Part shown: one piece after another, positions 26,002-34,401 of the stretch
How the letters are laid out: each line of letters begins with the position of its first letter
Numbering within the stretch: position 1 is the stretch's first letter
NCBI RefSeq assembly: GCF_000817735.3
Contig: NZ_JTJC03000006.1
Location: forward strand, 259,783 to 323,782
DNA from: Scytonema millei VB511283
GTDB taxonomy: Bacteria > Cyanobacteriota > Cyanobacteriia > Cyanobacteriales > Chroococcidiopsidaceae
Length of the DNA stretch: 64,000 bases
Direction of reading: 5' to 3'
The notes under the pieces: model-generated
Databases searched by the model: none
Told to the model about the DNA's origin: nothing
The model's input: only the letters and a program-made list of their open reading frames with translations
Position numbers and translations under genes: made by a program

Positions 26002-27039
26002 TTAATTCTGAATTCTTATCCTAGTCCTTAGTTTTTGGAAAATTGTTGTTGGCTGTCCGACTATGACCTCAAAATGAGCGCGCCAGTGGCGGGGAACGAG
26101 TAACAACAGGTAAGCCGCAATGAGTGTCATCACAGTTTGGCGCGGCGATTCTAGAACGATCCGCCAATAGGAAGCTATGGCTTGATGCATCAATCGAATC
26201 GCGATCGCGTCGGATTTCCAGCGAATAGCACTCCGAGCTAAGTAACGTAGGTGATAAGCTCTCATCACAGCCTCCCAATTCTTATCGAGTTGGGTTGCAT
26301 AAGTATGAATTTTGGCGATTAATTGTTCTCCTGCTGCTAATTGTCGATCTAATTGAGCTGAAAGTCCGCTAGAGTGGACGCGATATAAAGTTAAAGCTTC
26401 GGGAATTCCTTCAATTTGCCATTTGGTTTGCAATAAGATTCGCAACCACAGATCGACATCGCCGCCAGAATAATGAAATTGTTCGTCAAAGTAGCAGTCT
26501 AGCGTGTCGTATCGGTTGTCTGAATATTGGCGAGGTGAAAATGCGATCGCGGCAAAGACTTCCCGTCTGACGACAGCAGCCGAACCGTTACCTACAGGAT
26601 TACACCGCATTAGATATGAGGGAGTAATTCCCTTAAGTTTCGGTGTTTGATACGAGCCTAAAAATTTACCTGCTTCGTCAATAAAAGCAGAACGGCTGAA
26701 ACTAACTCCAACTTCTGCGGAATTAGCGAGATGATTGACGTGATGCTCTAGTTTATCCCGTCGCCATAAGTCATCGCCATCGATAAATGCTAAATAATCT
26801 CCTTTTGCTTGTCGAATACCTGCGTTTCTCGCTCCTGGCAAGCCACTATTTGGTTGGCGAATAATTTTTATTCTTGAGTCGTTGAATTGCTGACAAATTT
26901 CTATACTCTTATCTGGAGAACCATCGTCAATTAACAATACTTCAATATGATGGTACGTTTGTGATAATACAGACTCTAATGTCGCAGCAATATATTTTTC
27001 GCTATTGTAAATTAAGACAATTACTGAAACTAATTTCAT
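26002..27039 (-). CDS. family 2 glycosyltransferase
   Basis: A 345-residue GT-A fold glycosyltransferase. It starts MKLVSVIVLIYNSEKYIAATLESVLSQTY and contains LLIDDGSPDKS, ARNAGIRQAKGDYLAFIDGDDLW (the D-x-D metal/UDP-sugar site) and a later QFHYSGGDVDLWLRILL acceptor-side motif. It probably adds a sugar to a cell-surface glycan or glycolipid. The upstream aminotransferase gene ends 13 bases before this start, so the two form an operon for making and adding an amino sugar or other modified sugar. Confidence 0.92.
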   Translation of the reverse strand: MKLVSVIVLIYNSEKYIAATLESVLSQTYHHIEVLLIDDGSPDKSIEICQQFNDSRIKIIRQPNSGLPGARNAGIRQAKGDYLAFIDGDDLWRRDKLEHHVNHLANSAEVGVSFSRSAFIDEAGKFLGSYQTPKLKGITPSYLMRCNPVGNGSAAVVRREVFAAIAFSPRQYSDNRYDTLDCYFDEQFHYSGGDVDLWLRILLQTKWQIEGIPEALTLYRVHSSGLSAQLDRQLAAGEQLIAKIHTYATQLDKNWEAVMRAYHLRYLARSAIRWKSDAIAIRLMHQAIASYWRIVLESPRQTVMTLIAAYLLLLVPRHWRAHFEVIVGQPTTIFQKLRTRIRIQN

Positions 27040-27052
27040 TCATTCAGCAATC

Positions 27053-28354
27053 CTAAGTGAGTTTAGCAGTTGGTAGTTGGTAGTTGGTAGTCGGTATTTG
27101 GTACTTGGTAGTTAGTATTTGGTAATTCTCTTCCTCGCTCCTTACTCCTCGCTCCTCGCCCCTCAAAGTTTTATGAGTCTGACCCAATACTAGAACCTTT
27201 CTCACTGCTTGAATGACATCTAATTCATCTTGACAAGTCAACTTTGCAGAAAGCGGCAGACTTACTGTCTGCCGCCCAATTTGCCTTGCTTGAGGATAGT
27301 CTTCTGGTTGCCAACCAAATCTTTGCTGATAATAATCGTGTTCTGGAATACTGAGATAATGTACGCCCACGCCAATGTTTTCTGCTGTCATAGCGTTGAG
27401 AAAAGTGTCGCGATCGCATCCAGTTTTCTTCTCGTCAATGAGTACCGGATAAAGATGATAGGCATGGCGAGTCTGGGGTTCTGGTTCGGTAGGAAGTACC
27501 AAGGGGAGATCGGCAAAAGCTCGGTTGTAGTGCTGCCAAATCTCTTGACGGCGCTGCCAGCGGGCTTCTACTTGCTTCAGTTGATGAATGCCAAGGGCAG
27601 CTTGTAGATCCATCATGTTGTATTTGAATCCGCTTTCCAGAACTTGATAGTGTTTGTATCCCTCTTCGCTAAACCGTTTCCAAGCATCTTTACTGATACC
27701 GTGCAAGCTCAGCACTTTGATTCGGGTGGCATCTTCGGAGTTACGCGCTAAAATCATCCCACCTTCGCCCGTGCAAATATTTTTGGTGGCATAGAAACTA
27801 AAACAGCCAAAATCGCCAAAAGTGCCTGCTTTTTTACCTTTATATTCTGTTTCGATCGCGTGGGCGCAGTCCTCAACAATTTTCAAGCCGTAGCGCGAGG
27901 CAAGATTGCATAAAGCATCCATATCACAGGCTCTACCTGCAAAGTGGACGGGTAGAATTGCCTTTGTTCTAGGGGTAATTTTTGCTTCGACTTGGACAGG
28001 ATCGATATTCATCGTGACGGGATCGACATCTGCTAGCACGGGTGTCGCGCCCACATGAGTGATGGCGTTGACCGTGGCGCAAAACGTCAGGGGACTGGTA
28101 ATGACTTCATCTCCTGGCTGCAAGGAAGCCGCTAGTAGGCTCAAGTGTAGTGCTGCGCCGCAGGAATTCACGGCGATCGCATTTTCTGCTGCTTTATACA
28201 CCCCAAAATCTCGCTCAAACTGAGCTACCTTAGGTCCTGTTCCCAACCAGCCACTTTTGAGGGTGGCGATCGCTTCTTCTATTTCTGCTGCTTCAATCAC
28301 AGGCGCGCCAAATACCAGAAACTCTTCTTGAGAACGAATAGGAATGTTTGTCAT
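27053..28354 (-). CDS. DegT/DnrJ/EryC1/StrS-family sugar aminotransferase
   Basis: A 433-residue PLP enzyme that converts a nucleotide keto-sugar to an amino sugar. Features are FGAPVIEAAEIEEAIATL, VNSCGAALHLSLLA, PVHFAGRACDMDAL, EDCAHAIET and the PLP lysine Lys191 in FSFYATKNICTGEGGM. The conserved enzyme ends near residue 400 (DVIQAVRKVL). The last 30 residues, with TTNYQLP-like units, come from tandem repeats at 27060-27160 and are probably dispensable. It lies in an operon with the downstream glycosyltransferase gene. Confidence 0.92.
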   Translation of the reverse strand: MTNIPIRSQEEFLVFGAPVIEAAEIEEAIATLKSGWLGTGPKVAQFERDFGVYKAAENAIAVNSCGAALHLSLLAASLQPGDEVITSPLTFCATVNAITHVGATPVLADVDPVTMNIDPVQVEAKITPRTKAILPVHFAGRACDMDALCNLASRYGLKIVEDCAHAIETEYKGKKAGTFGDFGCFSFYATKNICTGEGGMILARNSEDATRIKVLSLHGISKDAWKRFSEEGYKHYQVLESGFKYNMMDLQAALGIHQLKQVEARWQRRQEIWQHYNRAFADLPLVLPTEPEPQTRHAYHLYPVLIDEKKTGCDRDTFLNAMTAENIGVGVHYLSIPEHDYYQQRFGWQPEDYPQARQIGRQTVSLPLSAKLTCQDELDVIQAVRKVLVLGQTHKTLRGEERGVRSEEENYQILTTKYQIPTTNYQLPTAKLT

Positions 28355-28808
28355 TCAATTTTTTCCATTTCCCAGATGAAATGTGCTACTGATTCCTGCC
28401 TACAAACGAATAAATCCTGCACGCATTAGCAATCGCTTGCTGTATCGAATCATGCTAAATAGGGGTCGCTTTGTTCGGGAATTTGTTCGGGAAATATTGC
28501 AATTTTGAATTTCGCTCGAATTCAGTCAGGCGATCGCCCATCTGAAAGCAGCTACTCGCAATCTTTATTTTTTTAGAAAAATAAATCTATACTAGCAGCC
28601 AAGCCAAGGCTACAGTACTAACACTGAAATAGTCAATACTTAATTGGTAAATAGCAATTATTAGGGATCGGTTACTATTCACTAGTCACAGATCGCTGGT
28701 CGCTGATAACTGATAACTAGAATTGCTCCCTCAGCTTTGCGACTCTCTCTTTCCCCTGCTCCCTGCTCCCTGCTCCCTGCTCCCTGCTCCCTGTTCACTG
28801 ATAACTGG
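28355..28808. other. gene-free region with CCCTGCT repeats
   Basis: About 450 bases between the minus-strand aminotransferase and pentapeptide genes. The left part is AT-rich without features. The right part (28680-28815) has GATAACT-type units and at least five consecutive CTCCCTG units near 28754-28793. Confidence 0.6.
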
Positions 28809-29441
28809 TCACTGTTTCACTACGGTTCCCAACAAGCAAGCACCAGCCAAATTCACTCCCGCAAGATTAGCTCCTTCTAACTCCGCACACAGAAGGTTAG
28901 CACCTGAAAGGTTAGCACCTGCTAGATTTGCTCCCCGCAAGTCCGCTTCTTCTAAATTGGCTTCGTTTAACAACGCGCCCTGTAAATCTGCCTGAGTCAG
29001 ATTAGCTCCTTGTAAATTTGCATTAGAAAAATTGACCCCCCGTAAATCTGCCCCTCTAAGATCTGCGCCCTGCAAGTTAGCACTCATCAGGTTTGCGCCA
29101 CTCAAAAATGCTCCGGCGATCGCGCTTTGGGCTAATTTTGCGCCCATTAAATTTGCGCCTCGGAGATTACTGCCTCGCAGATCGGCACTTGTCATATCAG
29201 CCTGCATCAAATTGGCTCCCAAAAAGTTCGCCCGCAAATCTGCACCGTACAGCTTGCTACCGAGTAGGTTAGCGCCTTCCAGACGCGATCGTTCTAACTT
29301 GGAGCCAGAAAAATCGGTTCCAACTAAGTTAGCCCCCGCTAAATTCATTTCCGCCAGATCTAACCCTGCTAGATCTTCATCCTCTAGATTGGCTCCTGGC
29401 AGTTGTTTAATTTTGCCCTCACGCACAGATGTAATATCCAC
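28809..29441 (-). CDS. pentapeptide-repeat protein
   Basis: A 210-residue protein built almost entirely of A(D/N)LxG-type pentapeptides (ANLEDEDLAG, then GANLVGTDFSG, ADLRGSNLRG and so on). They predict a right-handed quadrilateral beta-helix from about residue 15 to the end, with no signal peptide or extra domain. Such proteins are very common in cyanobacteria; a few mimic DNA, but most have no known role. The opposite strand also has a long ORF (29032-29457) created by the repeat periodicity. It is the last gene before a divergent spacer. Confidence 0.95.
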   Translation of the reverse strand: MDITSVREGKIKQLPGANLEDEDLAGLDLAEMNLAGANLVGTDFSGSKLERSRLEGANLLGSKLYGADLRANFLGANLMQADMTSADLRGSNLRGANLMGAKLAQSAIAGAFLSGANLMSANLQGADLRGADLRGVNFSNANLQGANLTQADLQGALLNEANLEEADLRGANLAGANLSGANLLCAELEGANLAGVNLAGACLLGTVVKQ

Positions 29442-29533
29442 AAATCTCTGTCTCTAAATTTCTACTAATTTCTGTCTATTTAAATGAGCTTTAACCAAAG
29501 TTTGATGACGGCGCAAAGCTATGCACCCCTAAG

Positions 29534-30895
29534 TCATTCATTACTCATCACTCGCTCCTCATTCCTTGCTCCTCGCTCCTCTTCGATCAGCCACATGCCA
29601 CTGCTAATTTTGGTGGGGGAGACGGGTAAGGTTAAACCTTGTTGCATCCCGCGCATGAGGAGTTCTAGGGTGTCTACAAGTTTTGGTTCCCAAGCTTTGC
29701 CCTGTTGTTGCTGACATTGAGCGAAAGCAGTCGATAAAGCTTCCTCTCTTGTATGAGATTGGGATAGATGGGTAAAACGCTGCTGAAAATCTGCCACTAA
29801 GCCTAAAATTCGCGACTCTAACGGAATTGTCTCCCCTATCAAACCTGCTGGCTGTCCGCTACCATCCCAATGTTCCGAGAGATGGTTGATAATTTGGGCG
29901 ATCGCACTCAGGCGAGGCATGGTACGCAAAACTTGAGCGGCTGGGATGAGAGGGCAACTGGGAGCTTCGCAATATTGCACGTTGACCGATTGGGGGGCGA
30001 TGCGATGGAGTAAACTGGCTAGGCGCAGGCGTTTGACCTGCCAAGCGGGAAGATTGAGTAATTGCCCCATAATTTCAGCGATCGCGGCGACTTCTGCGGC
30101 TGCGAGGGGGTTGCCCGTATCGGCAAGATCGATCAGTTGTCCTAAGCGGAGGAAGGCTTGTAATTCGTTGGAAACTAAATTGCTATCTAATACCTGGTGA
30201 TGTTCTATCTGCTTGATGCTGTATTCGCTGGTTTGGAGGTAATCGACCACGCGAGAAACGATTGTATTCAAATCGTCCGGTTCTACTTGGGCAGACTCTT
30301 GGGCGATCGCCTGGACGTGAGATTTAAGTTGTTGCGCGAGTTCGGGATTGTAACGGTTAATGTGGGCGATCGCTAGCTCGATCGTTTTCTCTACCCTAGC
30401 TGGCTCAAACGTCCAAAAACCGTAAAATTTACGCTCTAAATCGATTGTCGGTCTGCCCCCGACTCCGTAATCCGCCTCAGATAACTCTTGACAAAGTACC
30501 ATTGCCGTGTAGCTAGGGGCAAGAATTATCAAATGCCACTCTTGCGCCACTGGGTCTTCGGAGTTTAACGCTACTAAGTCTACATTTGGTAATTTGCTCG
30601 TAGGATGGTCGGCAAAGCCCGTATCTGGAGCTGCCATAATCACCACATGGCGCGATTTTTGCGCTAAATCGTGGTAACGCTCTGCTTCTTGCAGATACCA
30701 TTTACCCCGTTGAAAAGCCGTAATGACTAGCGGCTGGCTACCAGAAACCAAAATGCCGTCTTCTAAGGCATGACACAGAGCAACCAAGGTGTTTTTGTAA
30801 TAGACACCCAGGTTGAGGGGTCGATTTGTATTTTCGAGTGCCGATTTGAGCTGTTGTAAGATGGAGCCTTTTAGCATAATTTGGTCAGTTGTCAT
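29534..30895 (-). CDS. DICT-domain sensor with degenerate HD-GYP-like output
   Basis: A 453-residue protein. The N-terminal 160 residues (PLNLGVYYKNTLVALCHALED, then ITAFQRGKWYLQEAERYHDLA) match the DICT sensory domain, which often accompanies cyclic-di-GMP and two-component proteins. The C-terminal region resembles HD-GYP phosphodiesterases: LRLASLLHRIAPQSV replaces the normal L-L-H-D-I-G-K, and HWDGSGQPAGLIGETIPLESRIL keeps D-G-x-G-x-P with Gln instead of Tyr. Loss of the HD Asp suggests it is not an active phosphodiesterase. The last 15 residues derive from tandem repeats. Confidence 0.8.
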   Translation of the reverse strand: MTTDQIMLKGSILQQLKSALENTNRPLNLGVYYKNTLVALCHALEDGILVSGSQPLVITAFQRGKWYLQEAERYHDLAQKSRHVVIMAAPDTGFADHPTSKLPNVDLVALNSEDPVAQEWHLIILAPSYTAMVLCQELSEADYGVGGRPTIDLERKFYGFWTFEPARVEKTIELAIAHINRYNPELAQQLKSHVQAIAQESAQVEPDDLNTIVSRVVDYLQTSEYSIKQIEHHQVLDSNLVSNELQAFLRLGQLIDLADTGNPLAAAEVAAIAEIMGQLLNLPAWQVKRLRLASLLHRIAPQSVNVQYCEAPSCPLIPAAQVLRTMPRLSAIAQIINHLSEHWDGSGQPAGLIGETIPLESRILGLVADFQQRFTHLSQSHTREEALSTAFAQCQQQQGKAWEPKLVDTLELLMRGMQQGLTLPVSPTKISSGMWLIEEERGARNEERVMSNE

Positions 30896-30969
30896 TCGTC
30901 ATTTGTCAGTTGTCATTTGTCATTTGTCAGTTAATTCCGACTTACGACTTACGACTTACGACTTACCAC
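30896..30969. repeat. TCATTTG and CTTACGA heptamer arrays
   Basis: Tandem TTGTCAT units (30897-30930) and ACTTACG units (30941-30966) fill the spacer between the radical SAM and DICT genes. These families recur at 61065-61120 and at 41700-41850 respectively. Confidence 0.85.
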
Positions 30970-32541
30970 TTATGCTGTTACAAGTTGTTTTTTGTCAGTG
31001 GTAGCAATAGGGGCAGAAAGGGCTTCTTCGAGGGGGGCGCAGCCGAGACGTTCCTCTAAGATTTTCATCACTTCCCGTCCGAAGTCGTTGGGGTTTTGTC
31101 GCCATGCTTGCAGGCAAACTTCACCAAAGAAGGAGCCGAGGGGTTCGGGGTTCCACAATAATTTTTGCACTGTCCAAGGCTTGAGGTTCATCGGATCGTA
31201 GTCTGGTTTGAGTACGCCGTTTTTAAAGGCATACTCTTCCAAGTGGGTATGGGGTTGAAGTCCGATGAAGAAAATGGCTGGTTCGACTTTATCAGCGCCG
31301 AAGATCCGTTCGAGTTCGCGGTGGTAGGCGATCGTTTGGCGAATGGTTTCGGGGCGTTCGTCAATGACGTTGAAGGAGTAATTGACGGAGACGAGATCGT
31401 TAAAACCTGCTGCTTTTAAGTCGCGGCAGTTTTCTAATACCGTGCGCAGGTTGTAGCCCATCCGCATTTTCCGAACGAGTTCCTGAGAACCGCTGGTGAT
31501 ACCGATCTCGAAGTAATTCATCCCCGTTTTTACCATCAAATCGCATAGTTCGGGGGTGAGATTATCGGCGCGGATGTATGCTGCCCAGTGGATGTCAGTC
31601 ATGCCTGAGTCAACGATCTTTTGCAGCAGTTCGAGCGCGTCATCGATGAATCTCCGGGCTGGGATAAACTGGGCATCGGTAAACCAGAAATTCCGAATAC
31701 CGCGATCGTATAGTTGTCGCATTTCAGCTACGACTTCATCGGCGGGGTTGATCCGTACCTGTTTGCCTTCCACTACGGTGTAAATGCAGTAGCAGCAATT
31801 ATGAGGACAGCCGCGCTTGGTTTGCACGCCGATATAAAAGTCGGAAGATTGCAGGTAATATGAGAATTCCGCCCAAATCTTTTCAATATAGTCGTAGTTA
31901 CAAGCAGATTTTTCTAACGGTGTTGGCGCTTCGTGGATCAGGCGATCGCGTGGTTGAGCTTCGCCAACTACGTAACAGCGTTCGTTGCTAAAGTCTTCGC
32001 CTCGCAATAATTTTTCTAGCAGTGTTTCTCCTTCACCGACAGAAACAACCGTTCCCTGGGGCAAATTATGCTGCAACTGCTCGTAAAATACACTGACTGC
32101 ACCCCCACCAACTACGGCACGGGCATTTGGTTGGTGTTTCTGAGCGCGTTTTAGCCCGCGTTTAATCAGTCCTTGATTGCGCCAGAGTTCTTTGTAATAA
32201 GAAACTGCCAATCGCAGCAATCCAGTTGCGCCTCGAAACTTGACAAACGGATTGAAGGCGTAGAAAAACTCAAAGGAATGTTGCAGAGGATTACCACCCC
32301 TACCACCTACTGGGGCATAAATCTGAATATCTCGCCAAGAGAATACTAAAAGTGTCGGCTGGAATTCGCCGATACAAGTATCTAAGGCAGAATTAAAGTC
32401 GAGTGGTGGGACTGTGCCTAAGTCGAAAATTCGCTGCTCGATTTCGGGAAAAAGCTTGTGAACGTGATCTGCCAAGTAAACAACCCCAATCGGAAATATA
32501 GGGTTGCACGGAAGGCGAACGTAGAGAATGCGGTTTTCCAT
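30970..32541 (-). CDS. B12-type radical SAM protein (PSII high-light acclimation type)
   Basis: A 523-residue radical SAM protein with an N-terminal cobalamin-binding-like domain (MENRILYVRLPCNPIFPIGVVYLADH, later AVVGGGAVSVFYEQL and VGEGETLLEKLL) and a radical SAM core with TKRGCPHNCCYCIYTVVEG (C-x3-C-x2-C near residues 247-254). It closely resembles the cyanobacterial proteins annotated as photosystem II high-light acclimation radical SAM proteins; I recall the name, but the reaction is unknown. Length is usual for that group. It is upstream of the DICT-domain gene on the same strand, separated by repeats. Confidence 0.82.
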   Translation of the reverse strand: MENRILYVRLPCNPIFPIGVVYLADHVHKLFPEIEQRIFDLGTVPPLDFNSALDTCIGEFQPTLLVFSWRDIQIYAPVGGRGGNPLQHSFEFFYAFNPFVKFRGATGLLRLAVSYYKELWRNQGLIKRGLKRAQKHQPNARAVVGGGAVSVFYEQLQHNLPQGTVVSVGEGETLLEKLLRGEDFSNERCYVVGEAQPRDRLIHEAPTPLEKSACNYDYIEKIWAEFSYYLQSSDFYIGVQTKRGCPHNCCYCIYTVVEGKQVRINPADEVVAEMRQLYDRGIRNFWFTDAQFIPARRFIDDALELLQKIVDSGMTDIHWAAYIRADNLTPELCDLMVKTGMNYFEIGITSGSQELVRKMRMGYNLRTVLENCRDLKAAGFNDLVSVNYSFNVIDERPETIRQTIAYHRELERIFGADKVEPAIFFIGLQPHTHLEEYAFKNGVLKPDYDPMNLKPWTVQKLLWNPEPLGSFFGEVCLQAWRQNPNDFGREVMKILEERLGCAPLEEALSAPIATTDKKQLVTA

Positions 32542-33078
32542 CTCGATCGGTTAAGGTTAGAGTTTACCAGGGTTCGAGTAGCAGCGCTGCTGAGTGAAGC
32601 TGAGTCAACTCTTGTCTAGATAGCTTCCAAGCTAGCCCTCAGTCACGAGCCTCAGCGCCCCTATTAAAGAGATTTCTGAAAATAATTTTCATATAACTTT
32701 ACGATAACATCGAGCTTGTCTTAGTGGTAGGTCGATCGGAGATAATCAGTTGTCGGGGCTGGAGGCGATCGCTGCCCGATGTGATGCGATCGCCTCTAGG
32801 ATCGCTGTATGTATGTTATTTCGGCGTGAGTTTCCCTTAATTGCCGCTCGTGAATAAATTTGGTATTTTGCCTTAACGCATAAATCATTTACAGTCAACC
32901 GATTTTGTTCGGTTAAATGCGAAAATCAAATCAAAAATTTATCAGACGATTGCTCGTTAAATCGGAAAGCCAATAAGTTTAACTTCTATCTATAGATAGA
33001 GGCAACAACAAATTTGATGGATTTTATCAGTTGGTAGTAGGAGTTACAACACTCGGGGATCGCTAAGTGTTAGCTTAG
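32542..33078. other. divergent intergenic region
   Basis: About 535 bases between the divergent radical SAM and DUF1830 genes. It contains two HIP1-rich segments around 32765-32800 and an AT-rich right part (32870-33010). No gene or convincing RNA was found; it presumably holds both promoters. Confidence 0.5.
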
Positions 33079-33486
33079 ATGTGTAATCAAATAAGAGCGG
33101 CTTTCATGCCCTTAGCTGATATGGCTCAAATATTAGATTCCTTACCACCCGAACAGTCCGACCGACTTCTTTGCTGCTATGTAAACGCAACTAGTAAGAT
33201 TCAAATTGCTCGGATATCAAATATCCCTAACTGGTATTTTGAACGAGTTGTGTTTCCAGGTCAACGCCTTGTATTTGAAGCGCCACCTAAAGCAACACTA
33301 GAAATTCACACGGGCATGATGGCGAGTGCTATTTTGTCAGATAATATTCCTTGCGAACGCTTGTGCTTGCTAGAAGAAAGCAAAGCAGAAGCACAAATGG
33401 ATCGTCCAGCAGCGCGATCGGTAGAACAAAAAGATAAGCCAAGTCAAAGAAATTTTAAATCCCCTCTTTTAACGACTATTGATTAG
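33079..33486 (+). CDS. DUF1830-family protein
   Basis: A 135-residue protein (or about 121 if translation begins at MAQILDSLPPEQ, residue 15). The family core is DRLLCCYVNATSKIQIARISNIPNWYFERVVFPGQRLVFEA, as in small cyanobacterial DUF1830 proteins of unknown role, followed by LEIHTGMMASAILSDNIPCERL. The C-terminal 40 residues are polar and basic and look disordered. A clear intrinsic terminator follows 23 bases after the stop. Confidence 0.85.
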   Translation: MCNQIRAAFMPLADMAQILDSLPPEQSDRLLCCYVNATSKIQIARISNIPNWYFERVVFPGQRLVFEAPPKATLEIHTGMMASAILSDNIPCERLCLLEESKAEAQMDRPAARSVEQKDKPSQRNFKSPLLTTID

Positions 33487-33508
33487 ATAATCGGTTTAAC
33501 TAACATTG

Positions 33509-33536
33509 GAGCCGCTAACTTTAGCGGCTCTATTTT
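33509..33536 (+). terminator. intrinsic terminator after the DUF1830 gene
   Basis: A nine-bp perfect stem (GAGCCGCTA / TAGCGGCTC) with a four-base loop is followed by TATTTT. Confidence 0.85.
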
Positions 33537-33670
33537 AATAAATTAAAAAATAGTAAATTGCCTCAACAACAAATTCTACCGAAAGGAAGAAAGTAAATTG
33601 CGCGATCGCAATATTTAGTAAGCTATTACTAGAAATAGAATTGCTGCGATTGTATTGGGTCTAGAGTAAA

Positions 33671-34108
33671 TTGGATTTACCTTCTTTTTTGTGGTTGTGG
33701 AAAATAGCAGCCTGGTCGATGGGGTTGTCGCTACTAGCTTATCTGCTGTTGACCGTGACAGGTTGGCAGATGTTCCAGGCAAGAACAAATTTTCATCCCA
33801 GACCTAGTTGGCTGCATTTGCTGCACTATAGTATTGGTGGCAGCATGGTTTTGCTAGTGCTGCTGCTATTAGCAATTGGGATTGTCGGTACGCTGGGTCA
33901 TTTTGGTTCCCTCGGTCATTCCCAACACTTGACGGCAGGGCTAATCGTGGTAGCATTAACCCTAATATCGGCAGTTAGTGCGACTTTAATCAGTCCTAAG
34001 CGCCAATGGGCGCGATCGCTCCACGTAGGCACGAATGCAGTTTTATTCCTTGGTTTTCTCTGGGTATCTCTCACGGGTTGGGTGGTGGTACAGAAGTATT
34101 TGCCTTAG
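33671..34108 (+). CDS. DUF4079-family membrane protein
   Basis: A 145-residue protein with four predicted membrane helices (about residues 8-30, 55-77, 84-104 and 118-140), consistent with the cyanobacterial DUF4079 family; the histidines in WLHLLHYSIGG and SLHVGTNAV could bind heme but this is speculation. The start is TTG at 33671. Function is unknown. A large palindromic repeat block follows it. Confidence 0.8.
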   Translation: MDLPSFLWLWKIAAWSMGLSLLAYLLLTVTGWQMFQARTNFHPRPSWLHLLHYSIGGSMVLLVLLLLAIGIVGTLGHFGSLGHSQHLTAGLIVVALTLISAVSATLISPKRQWARSLHVGTNAVLFLGFLWVSLTGWVVVQKYLP

Positions 34109-34401
34109 TGAGAGATTGGAGGCAAGGGTGCGACATATCAGATTTGAGATCCCCCAACCCCCTTTTTAAGGGGGCATTTATTCCTCTCTTTTTCAGGAAG
34201 GCTATGAAGTCTCTAAGGCAATACTTCTTGGTTAGGCTGCATAGCTCTTGAAGATCCCCCAACCCCCTTGTTAAGGGGGCTTTAAGTTCCCCCCTTAACA
34301 AGGGGGGCTAGGGGGGGATCGAATCTTAACCGAGATGTATTGGTCTCTAAGGAAGTATTCATTCCCCCCCTTTTTTAAGGGGGGTTAGGGAGGATATACG
34401 A
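34109..34401. repeat. C-run/G-run inverted repeat block
   Basis: Three or four copies of AGATCCCCCAACCCCC...TTAAGGGGGC-type inverted repeats (34145-34170, 34251-34322, 34362-34396), all of the class at 4345-4420 and 7671-7795. The block lies between convergent genes and reaches to within six bases of the sir stop codon. Confidence 0.85.

Noticed and set aside
28680-28815. Regularly repeated short units that could be mistaken for a CRISPR array
   Set aside because: Units are seven bases without 30-40 base spacers and no cas gene is present; they are tandem heptamers of the kind found throughout the window.
29032-29457. 141-codon ORF opposite the pentapeptide-repeat gene
   Set aside because: Its Lys/Ala/Pro periodicity is the mirror of the pentapeptide repeat on the other strand.
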